Notes under the pieces: model-generated
What the model was told of the DNA's origin: nothing
Seen by the model: the letters and a program-made list of their open reading frames with translations, nothing else
The model's database searches: none
Part shown: piece after piece, positions 27,858 through 36,239 of the stretch
Layout of the letters: each line of letters starts with the position of its first letter
Position numbering within the stretch: position 1 is the first letter of the stretch
Program-made: the position numbers and the translations under genes
Assembly: GCF_029892155.1 (NCBI RefSeq)
Contig: NZ_JARZAG010000042.1
Coordinates: 1 to 52,104 of the forward strand
Direction: 5' to 3'
Source of the DNA: Kitasatospora sp. GAS204B
GTDB taxonomy: Bacteria; Actinomycetota; Actinomycetes; Streptomycetales; Streptomycetaceae
DNA: 52,104 nucleotides

Positions 27858-28816
27858 TGGACCCGCAGGACGTCGACCTCAGCGCCCCGCTCGGCGCGCT
27901 CACCCTGCCCAACCCGCTCAGCACCGCCTCCGGCTGCGCGGGCTACGGGCGCGAGCTGGCCAGATTCGTCCCGCTGGACGAGTTGGGCACCGTCACGACC
28001 AAGACGATCATGCCCTACCCCCGGTCCGGCGAGGCCACCCCGCGGATGGCCGAGACGCCCGCCGGGATGCTCAACTCGATCGGGCTGCAGGGCTCGGGCA
28101 TCGAGCACTTCGTCCGGCACGAGCTGCCCTGGCTGGCCGAGCGCGGCGCCCGGGTGCTGGTCTCGATCGCCGGTCAGCGCCTGGAGGAGTTCACCGAGAC
28201 GGCCGAGCGGCTGAACGGACAGCCGGGCCTGGTCGGCCTGGAACTCAACATCTCCTGCCCCAACCTGGCCGACCGCGGCCTGGTCTTCGGCCGCAATCCC
28301 GCCACCTCGTACGACGTGGTGCGCGCCGTGCGCAAGGTCGCCGACCCCGAACTGCCCATCTACGCCAAGCTCTCGCCCGACGTCACCTCGATCACCGAGA
28401 TCGCCGCCGCCTGCGGGCACGCCGGGGCCGACGGCCTGTCGATGATCAACACCGCCCTGGGCCTGGCCGTCGACCTGGACACCATGCGCCCCGCGCTGGC
28501 GGCCGGCGCCGGCGGGCTCTCCGGGCCCGCGCTGCGCCCGATCGCGGTGCGCTGCGTCTACGAGGTGCACGCCGCGATGCTCGCCGGGCGGATCCCGCAG
28601 GTGCCGATCCTCGGCATGGGCGGCATCCGCAGCGGCCGGGACGCGCTGGAGTTCACCCTGGCCGGGGCCAGCGGGGTGGCGGTGGGGACCGCCCTCTTCC
28701 AGGACCCGGCCGCGCCGCGGCGGATCCTCGCCGAGCTGCGCACCGAGCTGGCCGCCCGCGGCTTCGCCAAGTACACCGACGCGGTGGGGTTCGCCCACCG
28801 CCCCGACCCGTCCTGA
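27857..28816 (+). CDS. pyrD: Dihydroorotate dehydrogenase, class 1B catalytic subunit (second PyrD)
   Basis: 319 residues. The catalytic base is Cys134 in LNISCPN, which marks class 1 enzymes (class 2 has Ser). TKTIMPYPRSGEATPRM-ETPAGMLNSIGLQ is the class 1B pattern, and GMGGIRSGRDALEF holds the phosphate/FMN site. It has no N-terminal membrane helices and is soluble. With PyrK it forms an NAD-linked heterotetramer. Translationally coupled to pyrK and followed 9 bp later by pyrF. It coexists with the class 2 enzyme 1 kb upstream. Confidence 0.94.
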   Translation: MDPQDVDLSAPLGALTLPNPLSTASGCAGYGRELARFVPLDELGTVTTKTIMPYPRSGEATPRMAETPAGMLNSIGLQGSGIEHFVRHELPWLAERGARVLVSIAGQRLEEFTETAERLNGQPGLVGLELNISCPNLADRGLVFGRNPATSYDVVRAVRKVADPELPIYAKLSPDVTSITEIAAACGHAGADGLSMINTALGLAVDLDTMRPALAAGAGGLSGPALRPIAVRCVYEVHAAMLAGRIPQVPILGMGGIRSGRDALEFTLAGASGVAVGTALFQDPAAPRRILAELRTELAARGFAKYTDAVGFAHRPDPS

Positions 28817-28825
28817 AAGGACGTC

Positions 28826-29662
28826 ATGACTCTCGCCCCCTTCGGCGCCCGGCTGCGCCAGGCCATGGACGACCGCGGCCAGCTCTGCGTCGGCATCGAC
28901 CCGCACGCCGCCCTGCTCTCCGCCTGGGGTCTGGGCGACGACCTGGCCGGCCTGGAGGCCTTCAGCCGCACCGTGGTCGAGGCGCTCGCCGACCGGGTCG
29001 CCGTGCTCAAGCCGCAGGCCGCCTTCTTCGAGCGGTTCGGCAGCAAGGGCGTCGCCGTGCTGGAGCGCACCGTCGCCGAGGCCCGGGCGGCCGGCGCGCT
29101 GGTGCTGATGGACGCCAAGCGCGGCGACATCGGCTCGACCATGGCCGCCTACGCCGAGGCCTTCCTGCGGCCCGACAGCCCGCTCTTCTCCGACGCCCTC
29201 ACGGTCAGCCCCTACCTCGGCTTCGGTTCGCTGCGCCCGGCGCTCGACCTGGCCCGCGAGCAGGGCTGCGGCATCTTCGCACTCGCCCTCACCTCCAACC
29301 CGGAGGGCTTCGAGGTGCAGCGCGCCGTGGCCGCGGACGGGGTGAGCGTGGCGCAGCGGGTGCTGCGCCACCTGGCGGCCGAGAACGCCGACGCCCGGCC
29401 GCTCGGCTCGTTCGGCGCGGTGGTCGGCGCGACGCTGGCCGACGCGGGCGTGGACCTGGCGATCAACGGCCCGCTGCTGGCCCCCGGAATCGGCGCCCAG
29501 GGCGCGACCATGGCCGACCTGCCGCGGGTCTTCGGGGCGGCCGTACCCGACGTGGTACCGAGCGTCAGCCGCGATGTGCTCAAGCACGGACCCTCGGTCA
29601 CGGCGCTGCGGGAGGCCGCACAGCGCTTCGTCGACGATGTGAGGGCTGTCACACTCGCTTGA
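28826..29662 (+). CDS. pyrF: Orotidine-5'-phosphate decarboxylase (type 2)
   Basis: 278 residues, the longer actinobacterial/mycobacterial type. GIDPHAALL at the start, catalytic Lys/Asp in MDAKRGDIGST, and PGIGAQGAT near the end. Makes UMP from OMP. AAGGA precedes the ATG. Last gene of the pyrimidine cluster; a 14-bp terminator follows. Confidence 0.96.
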   Translation: MTLAPFGARLRQAMDDRGQLCVGIDPHAALLSAWGLGDDLAGLEAFSRTVVEALADRVAVLKPQAAFFERFGSKGVAVLERTVAEARAAGALVLMDAKRGDIGSTMAAYAEAFLRPDSPLFSDALTVSPYLGFGSLRPALDLAREQGCGIFALALTSNPEGFEVQRAVAADGVSVAQRVLRHLAAENADARPLGSFGAVVGATLADAGVDLAINGPLLAPGIGAQGATMADLPRVFGAAVPDVVPSVSRDVLKHGPSVTALREAAQRFVDDVRAVTLA

Positions 29663-29692
29663 CGAACAGGGCCCAAACCGGGCCGATTTCTC

Positions 29693-29734
29693 CCGAAAAG
29701 TCCTGGCCTACCTGTGCTGACCAGGACTTTTCGG
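29693..29734 (+). terminator. Terminator after pyrF
   Basis: Perfect 14-bp arms CCGAAAAGTCCTGG (29693-29706) and its complement (29721-29734), 14-nt loop, then a T-rich tail (CTTCTTTTCC). A classical rho-independent terminator closing the pyr cluster. Confidence 0.85.
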
Positions 29735-29806
29735 CTTCTTTTCCTGACGTGGGCGCGCAATCCGGGTAGTGTCCGGCGGTAGGTACCCACGGCGGTGAGT
29801 TTCTCG

Positions 29807-29835
29807 TTGCTCTCGCAGGTCAGAGCGGCTAGGTT
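29807..29835 (+). promoter_or_regulatory. Probable mihF promoter
   Basis: TTGCTC (29807-29812), 17-bp spacer, TAGGTT (29830-29835). A start near 29842 would give a leader of about 88 nt before the mihF GTG. Confidence 0.45.
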
Positions 29836-29929
29836 CCACTGCGGTCGCAGCCTCAACAGGCTGTGGCAGGCGCCTGGTTCGACCAATGTCCTAGCACTTC
29901 AATTCCTTCCAGACCCTGAGGTGAACGGC

Positions 29930-30256
29930 GTGGCTCTTCCGCCCCTTACCCCTGAACAGCGCGCGGCCGCGCTGGCCAAGGCCGCCGAGGCTCGCCGGGA
30001 GCGCGCCGAGGTGAAGAACCGGCTCAAGCACTCGGGCGCCTCCCTGCACGAGGTGATCAAGGCCGGCAAGGCCGACAACGAGGTCATCGGCAAGATGAAG
30101 GTCTCCGCGCTGCTGGAGAGCCTCCCGGGCGTCGGCAAGGTCCGCGCCAAGCAGATCATGGAGCGGCTCGGCATCAGCGAGAGCCGTCGGGTTCGCGGCC
30201 TCGGCACGAACCAGATCGCCTCCCTGGAGCGGGAGTTCGGCGGCACGCCGTCCTGA
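29930..30256 (+). CDS. mihF: Actinobacterial integration host factor (sIHF/mIHF)
   Basis: 108 residues from GTG 29930 (TGAGG 8 nt upstream; VALPPLTPEQ is the usual beginning in Streptomyces). A long N-terminal helix rich in Arg/Ala/Glu, KNRLKHSG, then the conserved helix-two-turn-helix region LLESLPGVGKVRAKQIMERLGI and RRVRGLGTNQIASLEREF. It binds duplex DNA without sequence specificity, affects topology and is needed for normal sporulation and antibiotic output in S. coelicolor. Sits before gmk and rpoZ as expected. Confidence 0.95.
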   Translation: MALPPLTPEQRAAALAKAAEARRERAEVKNRLKHSGASLHEVIKAGKADNEVIGKMKVSALLESLPGVGKVRAKQIMERLGISESRRVRGLGTNQIASLEREFGGTPS

Positions 30257-30328
30257 TCGGGGGCCGACCGGTTCGCCGGTCGTTCGGCCGACCGCCTCCC
30301 GGTGGTCTCCGGTTCGTCCAGAATCCGG

Positions 30329-30334
30329 GATAAT
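30329..30334 (+). promoter_or_regulatory. -10 element for leaderless gmk transcript
   Basis: GATAAT ends 6 nt before the gmk ATG, so transcription would start at the A of the ATG. No convincing ribosome-binding site is present, in keeping with a leaderless mRNA. No clear -35. Confidence 0.5.
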
Positions 30335-30340
30335 CGGGGC

Positions 30341-30898
30341 ATGAGTGAACGTCCGCGGCTGACCGTGCTCTCCGGCCCTTCGGGGGTCGGCAAGAGCACG
30401 GTCGTCGCTCATCTGAGGCAGCAGCATCCCGAGGTCTGGCTCTCGGTGTCGGCGACCACCCGGCACCCGCGGCCCGGCGAGAAGGACGGGGTCCACTACC
30501 ACTTCGTCGACAGCGACGAGTTCGACAAGCTAGTCGCCAACGGCGAACTGCTGGAGTGGGCCGTCTTCGCCGGCAACAAGTACGGCACCCCGCGCGCGGC
30601 GGTCGAGGAGAAGCTGGAACGCGGCGTACCCGTGGTGCTGGAGATCGACCTGCAGGGTGCGCGCCAGGTGCGGGAGTCGATGCCGCAGGCGCAGCTGGTC
30701 TTCCTGGCCCCGCCGAGCTGGGAGGAGCTGGTGCGCCGGCTCACCGGGCGCGGCACCGAACCGCAGGAGGTCATCGACGAGCGGCTGGCCGCCGCGAAGG
30801 TCGAGCTGGCGGCGGAGCCGGAGTTCGACACCACGCTGGTGAACAACTCGGTCGAGCAGGTGACGGCCGAGCTGCTAGCCTTGCTCGGTGTAGCCTGA
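30341..30898 (+). CDS. gmk: Guanylate kinase
   Basis: 185 residues from ATG 30341. Phosphorylates GMP to GDP. P-loop LSGPSGVGKST, GMP-binding TTRHPRPGEKDGVHYHF and EWAVFAGNKYGTP, and EIDLQGARQVR. Probably read from a leaderless start (GATAAT directly upstream). Followed by rpoZ at 33 bp, a pairing common in bacteria and linked to (p)ppGpp control of both products. Confidence 0.95.
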   Translation: MSERPRLTVLSGPSGVGKSTVVAHLRQQHPEVWLSVSATTRHPRPGEKDGVHYHFVDSDEFDKLVANGELLEWAVFAGNKYGTPRAAVEEKLERGVPVVLEIDLQGARQVRESMPQAQLVFLAPPSWEELVRRLTGRGTEPQEVIDERLAAAKVELAAEPEFDTTLVNNSVEQVTAELLALLGVA

Positions 30899-30931
30899 CC
30901 TTTTCTTTTCCATCTTTCGGAAGGTTTTCGC

Positions 30932-31198
30932 GTGTCCTCTTCTATGACCGCGCCCGAGGGCATCATCAACCCGCCGATCGACGAGCTGCTTGAGGCCACG
31001 GACTCGAAGTACAGCCTGGTGATCTACGCGGCCAAGCGCGCGCGTCAGATCAACGCGTACTACTCGCAGCTGGGCGAGGGTCTGCTGGAATACGTCGGCC
31101 CGCTGGTCGACACCCACGTGCACGAGAAGCCGCTGTCGATCGCGCTGCGCGAGATCAACGCCGGCATGCTGACCGCCGAGGCCGTCGACGTCGCCTGA
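30932..31198 (+). CDS. rpoZ: RNA polymerase omega subunit
   Basis: 88 residues; GTG start with GGAAGG 7 nt upstream. Contains PPIDELLEATDSKYSLVIYAAKRARQIN, the omega core that wraps the beta' C-terminus, and the actinobacterial segment YSQLGEGLLEYVGPLV. Followed by a 16-bp-stem terminator. Confidence 0.95.
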   Translation: MSSSMTAPEGIINPPIDELLEATDSKYSLVIYAAKRARQINAYYSQLGEGLLEYVGPLVDTHVHEKPLSIALREINAGMLTAEAVDVA

Positions 31199-31233
31199 CG
31201 GCAGCGTCTGATGCGCACAGGCTGATGTGCCTT

Positions 31234-31269
31234 CAAGGGGCCCACCGGATCCGTCCGGTGGGCCCCTTG
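31234..31269 (+). terminator. Terminator after rpoZ
   Basis: Perfect 16-bp arms (31234-31249 and 31254-31269; arm CAAGGGGCCCACCGGA) with loop TCCG. Confidence 0.8.
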
Positions 31270-31304
31270 GCATGTCCGGGGGCTGGTGGCTCTAAGGTGA
31301 GCTG

Positions 31305-32537
31305 GTGAGTGAGACGAGCCCCTCGCGGCAGCCCCAGGTGGTCCTCGGTGTCAGCGGCGGGATCGCCGCCTACAAGGCGTGCGAGCTGCTGCGCCGGTTC
31401 AGCGAGTCCGGGCACCAGGTCACCGTGGTGCCGACCGCGGCGGCGCTGCACTTCGTCGGCGAGGCCACCTGGGCCGCGCTCTCCGGCCGGCCGGCCGCCA
31501 CCGAGACCTGGGACCGGGTGCACGAGGTCCCGCACGTGCGGATCGGGCAGCGGGCCGACCTGGTGGTGGTCGCGCCCGCCACCGCCGACCTCCTCGCCAA
31601 GGCCGCCCACGGCCTGGCCGACGACCTGCTCACCAACACCCTGCTGACCGCCCGCTGCCCGGTGGTCTTCGCACCCGCGATGCACACCGAGATGTGGGAG
31701 CACGCCGCGACCCAGGAGAACGTCGCCAGCCTGCGCCGGCGCGGCGCGATCGTGCTGGAACCGGCGGTCGGCCGGCTGACCGGGGTGGACACCGGCAAGG
31801 GCCGGCTGCCCGATCCGGACGCGATCTTCGCCGCCTGCCGCCGGGTGCTGTCCGGCCGCGCGGGGCAGGCCGACCTGGCCGGCCGTCACGTGGTCGTCTC
31901 GGCCGGTGGCACCCGTGAGCCGCTGGACCCGGTGCGCTACCTGGGCAACCGCTCCTCCGGCAAGCAGGGCTACGCACTCGCCGTGACCGCCGCCGCGCGC
32001 GGCGCCCGGGTCACCCTGCTGGCCGCCAACGTGGAGCTGCCGGACCCGGCCGGGGTGGCTGTGGTCAACGTCACCACCGCCCTCGAGCTGCGCGAAGCCG
32101 CCGTGAAGGCGGCGGCCGAGGCGGACGTGGTGGTGATGGCCGCCGCGGTCGCCGACTTCCGGCCGGCCGAGTACGCCGCGGTGAAGATCAAGAAGAAGGA
32201 CGGTGCGGAGCCCGCGCCGGTCGCCCTGGTGCGCAATCCGGACATCCTCGCCGAGCTGTCCGGCAGCCGGGCGCGCCCCGGACAGCTGGTGGTCGGCTTC
32301 GCCGCCGAGACCGACCAGGTGCTGGCCAACGGTCGGGCCAAGCTGGCCCGCAAGGGTTGCGACCTGCTGGTGGTGAACGAGGTGGGCGAGGGCCGGGCCT
32401 TCGGTACGGACACCAACGAGGCCGTGGTGCTGGGCGCCGACGGTTCCGAGACGCCGATCGCGCCCGGGCCCAAGGAGGACGTCGCGGACGCGATCTGGGA
32501 TCTGGTGGCCGCGCGGCTCGGGGTGCCCAGCCACTGA
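31305..32537 (+). CDS. coaBC: Phosphopantothenoylcysteine decarboxylase / phosphopantothenate-cysteine ligase
   Basis: 410 residues, a fused two-domain enzyme. N-terminal FMN-dependent CoaC (about 8-190): GVSGGIAAYKACEL, catalytic His in VPHVRIGQ, VAPATADLLAK and PAMHTEMW. C-terminal CoaB (about 195-405): SAGGTREPLDPVRYLGNRSSGKQG, AAVADFRP and KIKKKDG. Carries out two steps from phosphopantothenate toward coenzyme A. GTG 31305 has AAGG 7 nt upstream; that sequence also forms a -10-like TAAGGT (31293-31298), so a leaderless start is possible. Confidence 0.96.
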   Translation: MSETSPSRQPQVVLGVSGGIAAYKACELLRRFSESGHQVTVVPTAAALHFVGEATWAALSGRPAATETWDRVHEVPHVRIGQRADLVVVAPATADLLAKAAHGLADDLLTNTLLTARCPVVFAPAMHTEMWEHAATQENVASLRRRGAIVLEPAVGRLTGVDTGKGRLPDPDAIFAACRRVLSGRAGQADLAGRHVVVSAGGTREPLDPVRYLGNRSSGKQGYALAVTAAARGARVTLLAANVELPDPAGVAVVNVTTALELREAAVKAAAEADVVVMAAAVADFRPAEYAAVKIKKKDGAEPAPVALVRNPDILAELSGSRARPGQLVVGFAAETDQVLANGRAKLARKGCDLLVVNEVGEGRAFGTDTNEAVVLGADGSETPIAPGPKEDVADAIWDLVAARLGVPSH

Positions 32538-32568
32538 GACAACGCGTCCATAAACGTGCTGGGGAGTG

Positions 32569-32596
32569 TTGATCGGCGATAGCCGACCGTTACACT
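32569..32596 (+). promoter_or_regulatory. metK promoter
   Basis: TTGATC (32569-32574), 16-bp spacer, TACACT (32591-32596), leaving a leader of about 73 nt. I see no SAM riboswitch architecture in that leader. Confidence 0.55.
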
Positions 32597-32675
32597 CCAG
32601 GAATCAAGTCTTTCCGGATGCCCCGGCCCGGCCGGGAGCGTTCAGTCAGCAGCCGCTGCAACCCCAGGGAGCGCT

Positions 32676-33869
32676 GTGTCTCGCCGCCTGTTCACCTCGG
32701 AGTCCGTCACCGAGGGACACCCCGACAAGATCGCTGACCAGATCAGCGACACCATCCTCGACGCCCTCCTCAAGGACGACCCGACCTCCCGGGTCGCCGT
32801 GGAGACGCTGATCACCACCGGCCAGGTGCACGTCGCCGGTGAGGTCACCACCAAGGCGTACGCGCCGATCGCGCAGCTGGTCCGGGAGAAGATCCTGGAG
32901 ATCGGGTACGACAGCTCGAAGAAGGGCTTCGACGGCGCCTCCTGCGGCGTCTCGGTCTCGATCGGGTCGCAGTCCCCGGACATCGCGCAGGGTGTGGACA
33001 GCGCTCACGAACACCGCGTCGAGGGCGACGAGGACGAGCTGGACCGTCAGGGCGCCGGCGACCAGGGTCTGATGTTCGGCTACGCGTGCGACGACACGCC
33101 CGAGCTGATGCCGCTGCCGATCACCCTGGCGCACCGCCTGTCGCGCCGGCTGACCGAGGTGCGCAAGAACGGGACCATCCCGTACCTGCGCCCGGACGGC
33201 AAGACCCAGGTCACCATCGAGTACGACGGCGACAAGGCCGTGCGCCTGGACACCGTGGTGGTCTCCACCCAGCACGCCAGCGACATCGACCTGGACTCGC
33301 TGCTGGCGCCCGACATCCGCGAGTTCGTGGTGGAGCCGGTGCTGGCCGGGCTGACCATCGACACCTCGGACTTCCGCCTGCTGGTGAACCCGACCGGCCG
33401 CTTCGAGATCGGCGGCCCGATGGGCGACGCCGGCCTGACCGGCCGCAAGATCATCATCGACACCTACGGCGGCATGGCCCGCCACGGTGGCGGCGCCTTC
33501 TCCGGCAAGGACCCGTCCAAGGTCGACCGCTCGGCCGCCTACGCGATGCGCTGGGTCGCCAAGAACATCGTCGCCGCGGGCCTGGCCACCCGCGCCGAGG
33601 TGCAGGTCGCGTACGCGATCGGCAAGGCGGAGCCGGTGGGCCTGTTCGTGGAGACCTTCGGCACCGAGACCGTCCCGGTGCTGAAGATCCAGGAGGCCGT
33701 CACCCAGGTCTTCGACCTGCGCCCGGCTGCGATCATCCGCGACCTGGACCTGCTGCGCCCGATCTACTCCCAGACCGCCGCCTACGGCCACTTCGGCCGT
33801 GAGCTGCCGGACTTCACCTGGGAGCGCACCGACCGCGCCGAGCAGCTGAAGGCGGCCGCTCAGGCCTGA
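32676..33869 (+). CDS. metK: S-adenosylmethionine synthetase
   Basis: 397 residues. GTG start with GGGAG 4 nt upstream. Motifs: FTSESVTEGHPDKIADQISD (ATP/Mg site), GAGDQGLMFGYA, GRFEIGGPMGDAGLTGRK and GGGAFSGKDPSKVDRS (P-loop-like). Makes SAM from methionine and ATP; raised MetK levels are known to boost antibiotic production in Streptomyces. A long hairpin follows. Confidence 0.97.
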   Translation: MSRRLFTSESVTEGHPDKIADQISDTILDALLKDDPTSRVAVETLITTGQVHVAGEVTTKAYAPIAQLVREKILEIGYDSSKKGFDGASCGVSVSIGSQSPDIAQGVDSAHEHRVEGDEDELDRQGAGDQGLMFGYACDDTPELMPLPITLAHRLSRRLTEVRKNGTIPYLRPDGKTQVTIEYDGDKAVRLDTVVVSTQHASDIDLDSLLAPDIREFVVEPVLAGLTIDTSDFRLLVNPTGRFEIGGPMGDAGLTGRKIIIDTYGGMARHGGGAFSGKDPSKVDRSAAYAMRWVAKNIVAAGLATRAEVQVAYAIGKAEPVGLFVETFGTETVPVLKIQEAVTQVFDLRPAAIIRDLDLLRPIYSQTAAYGHFGRELPDFTWERTDRAEQLKAAAQA

Positions 33870-33883
33870 GGCCGCGCCTGTTC

Positions 33884-33956
33884 GACAGACCGCAGCGGCG
33901 GTGACCTCCCGGCAGGGGGGCACCGCCGCTGCGGTCTGTCCGTGTCCGGACAGACC
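33884..33956 (+). terminator. metK terminator with a competing second hairpin
   Basis: A perfect 20-bp stem forms between 33884-33903 and 33921-33940 (17-nt loop). The right arm's end, GGTCTGTCC (33933-33941), can instead pair with GGACAGACC (33948-33956), a 9-bp alternative stem with a 6-nt loop. The two folds exclude each other. Confidence 0.7.
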
Positions 33957-34039
33957 CTGGGTGCGGTGGTCCGGGGCTGTCGGTGCGGCGTGGTACGACT
34001 GGAGCGATCAAGCTCGGCAGGAAGGGGGTGGAGAGGCAG

Positions 34040-36130
34040 ATGAGCGGCGACGACACCCCGCCCGGCGGGCCGCCCGAGCAGCTGGCGCTGATCCGCGAGA
34101 CGGTCCGCCGGGCCAAGCCGCGCACCTGGCGCGGGGCGCACCTGGCCGAGGAGCTGCCGGTGGCCCGCGTCGTGGTCGACAAGGGCCTGCTCCATCTCGA
34201 CCAGTTCTTCGACTACGCCGTGCCCGTCGCGATGGCGGACCAGGCTCAGCCGGGCGTCCGGGTCCGAGTCCGGTTCGGGGCCCGGGTGGGCGCCGGCGGC
34301 CGCCGGGAGGGCGGCGAGCTGCACGACGGGTTCATCGTCGCCCGCCTCGCCGGCACCGACTACGCCGGGCCGCTGGCCCCGCTGGCCCAGGTGCTCTCGC
34401 CCGAGCGGGTGCTGACCCCGCACCTGCTGAAGCTCAGCCGGACCGTCGCCGACCGCTACGCCGGCACGCTGGCCGACGTGCTGCAGCTCGCCGTGCCGCC
34501 CCGGCACGCCAAGGCCGAGGCCGAGGCCGAGCCCTCGCCCGCCCCGCTGCCGCCGCCCGCCGCCCCGGCCGCCGGCGGCTGGCAGCGCTACCCGCAGGGC
34601 CCCGAGTACCTGACCGCGGTCACGGCCGGGCACGCCCCGCGCGCGGTCTGGACGGCACTGCCGGGGCCCGACTGGCCGCGCGAGATCGCCACCGCCGTCG
34701 TCGCCGCGCTGGCCGGCGGTCGTGGCGCGCTGGTGGTGCTGCCCGACGGACGGGCCGTCGCCCGGGTCGACGCCGCCTTGACCGAGCTGCTCGGCGGCCC
34801 CGAGCGGCACGCCGTGCTGACCGCCGACCTCGGCCCGAAGGAGCGCTACCGCAACTGGCTGGCCGTCAGCCGGGGTTCGGTGCGCGCCGTGATCGGCACC
34901 CGCGCCACGGTCTTCGCACCGGTGCACGACCTCGGCCTGCTGATCGTCTGGTCGGACGGCGACAGCAGCCACAGCGACCCGCGCACCCCGCACCCGCACG
35001 TGCGCGAGGTCGCGCTGCTGCGCGCCGCCGAGGAGGGCGCCGCCGTGCTGCTCGGCGGGCTCGCGATGACGGTGGAGGGCGCGCAACTGCTGCGCACCGG
35101 CTGGGCGCGCCCGCTGGCCGCCGACCGGGCGACGGTCCGCGAGACCGCGCCCCGGGTGCGCACCGTCGAGGAGGGCGACCAGGCCAGGGACGCCGCGGCG
35201 CAGGCCGCCCGGCTGCCGACGGTGGCCTGGCAGGCGGCCCGGGAGGCGCTGCGCAGCGGTCCGGTGCTGGTCCAGGTGCCGCGCCGCGGCTACGTTCCCC
35301 GGCTGGCCTGCGGGCGTTGCCGCACCCCGGCCCGCTGCAGGCACTGCGCCGGGCCGCTGGAGGCGCTCGGCGCGGAGCAGGCGCTCCGGTGCGCCTGGTG
35401 CGGGATCGTCGCCGAGGACTGGCACTGCGAGGAGTGCGGCTCGTTCCGGCTGCGCGCGCAGGTGGTCGGGGCGAGGCGGACGGCCGAGGAGCTGGGCAAG
35501 GCGTTTCCCGGGATCCCGGTGCGCACCTCGGGCCGGGACGCGGTGCTGGCGAGCGTGCCGGGGGAGCCGGCTCTGGTGATCTCCACGCCCGGGGCCGAAC
35601 CGGTGGCCGACGGCGGCGGGTACGCGGCCGCGCTGCTGCTGGACGGCTGGGCGCTGCTCGGCCGCCCCGACCTGCGCTCGGGTGAGGAGGCGCTGCGGCT
35701 CTGGCTGGCGGCCGCCGCGCTGGTCCGCCCGGCGGGGGAGGGCGGGCTGGTGGTGATCGTGGCCGAGCCCACCGCGCGGCCGGTGCAGGCACTGGTCCGC
35801 TGGGATCCGGCCGGGCACGCCGATCTGGAGCTGGCGGAGCGGGCCCAGCTCGGCTTCCCGCCGGTCTCCCGGATGGCGGCGGTCACCGGGACCCCGAGCG
35901 CGGTGGCCGATCTGCTGGCGGTGACCCGGCTGCCGGAGGGGGCGGATGTGCTCGGCCCGGTGCCGCTGCCGCCGCTGCGCGGTCAGGAGCAGGAGCGCGC
36001 GCTGTTGCGGGTGCGCCCCGGTCAGGGCGGTGCGCTGGCAGGGGCGTTGAAGGCGGCGCAGATCGCGCGGGTGGCGCTGCGCGGGGCGGAGCCGGTGAAG
36101 GTGCGGATCGATCCGCTGGACATCGGCTGA
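34040..36130 (+). CDS. priA: Primosomal protein N' (PriA) lacking helicase motifs
   Basis: 696 residues from ATG 34040 (GGAGAGG upstream). The N-terminal 3'-DNA-binding domain is normal (VVVDKGLLHLDQFFDYAVP). Where PriA should have Walker A (GxTGSGKT) this protein has LPGPDWPRE, and the DEAH box is replaced by VWSDGDSS, so no ATPase is expected. The zinc-binding region is kept: CGRCRTPARCRHC ... CAWCG ... CEECG (about 435-485). This state is known for actinobacterial PriA. It presumably acts as a structural loader in replication restart. Confidence 0.9.
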   Translation: MSGDDTPPGGPPEQLALIRETVRRAKPRTWRGAHLAEELPVARVVVDKGLLHLDQFFDYAVPVAMADQAQPGVRVRVRFGARVGAGGRREGGELHDGFIVARLAGTDYAGPLAPLAQVLSPERVLTPHLLKLSRTVADRYAGTLADVLQLAVPPRHAKAEAEAEPSPAPLPPPAAPAAGGWQRYPQGPEYLTAVTAGHAPRAVWTALPGPDWPREIATAVVAALAGGRGALVVLPDGRAVARVDAALTELLGGPERHAVLTADLGPKERYRNWLAVSRGSVRAVIGTRATVFAPVHDLGLLIVWSDGDSSHSDPRTPHPHVREVALLRAAEEGAAVLLGGLAMTVEGAQLLRTGWARPLAADRATVRETAPRVRTVEEGDQARDAAAQAARLPTVAWQAAREALRSGPVLVQVPRRGYVPRLACGRCRTPARCRHCAGPLEALGAEQALRCAWCGIVAEDWHCEECGSFRLRAQVVGARRTAEELGKAFPGIPVRTSGRDAVLASVPGEPALVISTPGAEPVADGGGYAAALLLDGWALLGRPDLRSGEEALRLWLAAAALVRPAGEGGLVVIVAEPTARPVQALVRWDPAGHADLELAERAQLGFPPVSRMAAVTGTPSAVADLLAVTRLPEGADVLGPVPLPPLRGQEQERALLRVRPGQGGALAGALKAAQIARVALRGAEPVKVRIDPLDIG

Positions 36131-36139
36131 GGTGGTGTC

Positions 36140-36199
36140 GGCCGCCCCACCGGGCGGCCTTGGCGCCTGGCCGGGGCCCGCAGGGGGCCGGCCAGGCGC
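36140..36199. terminator. Two tandem hairpins between priA and the HTH gene
   Basis: First: GGCCGCCC (36140-36147) with GGGCGGCC (36152-36159). Second: GCGCCTGGCCGG (36163-36174) with CCGGCCAGGCGC (36188-36199). They lie between convergent genes and can stop transcription from both sides. Confidence 0.65.
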
Positions 36200-36239
36200 G
36201 CGCCGCGCGGGTGGTGCGTACGGGTCGTCGGCGGCGAGG

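Noticed and set aside
32597..32675. SAM riboswitch in the metK leader
   Set aside because: The leader of about 73 nt is too short for SAM-I, and I see none of the conserved SAM-I or SAM-II core elements.
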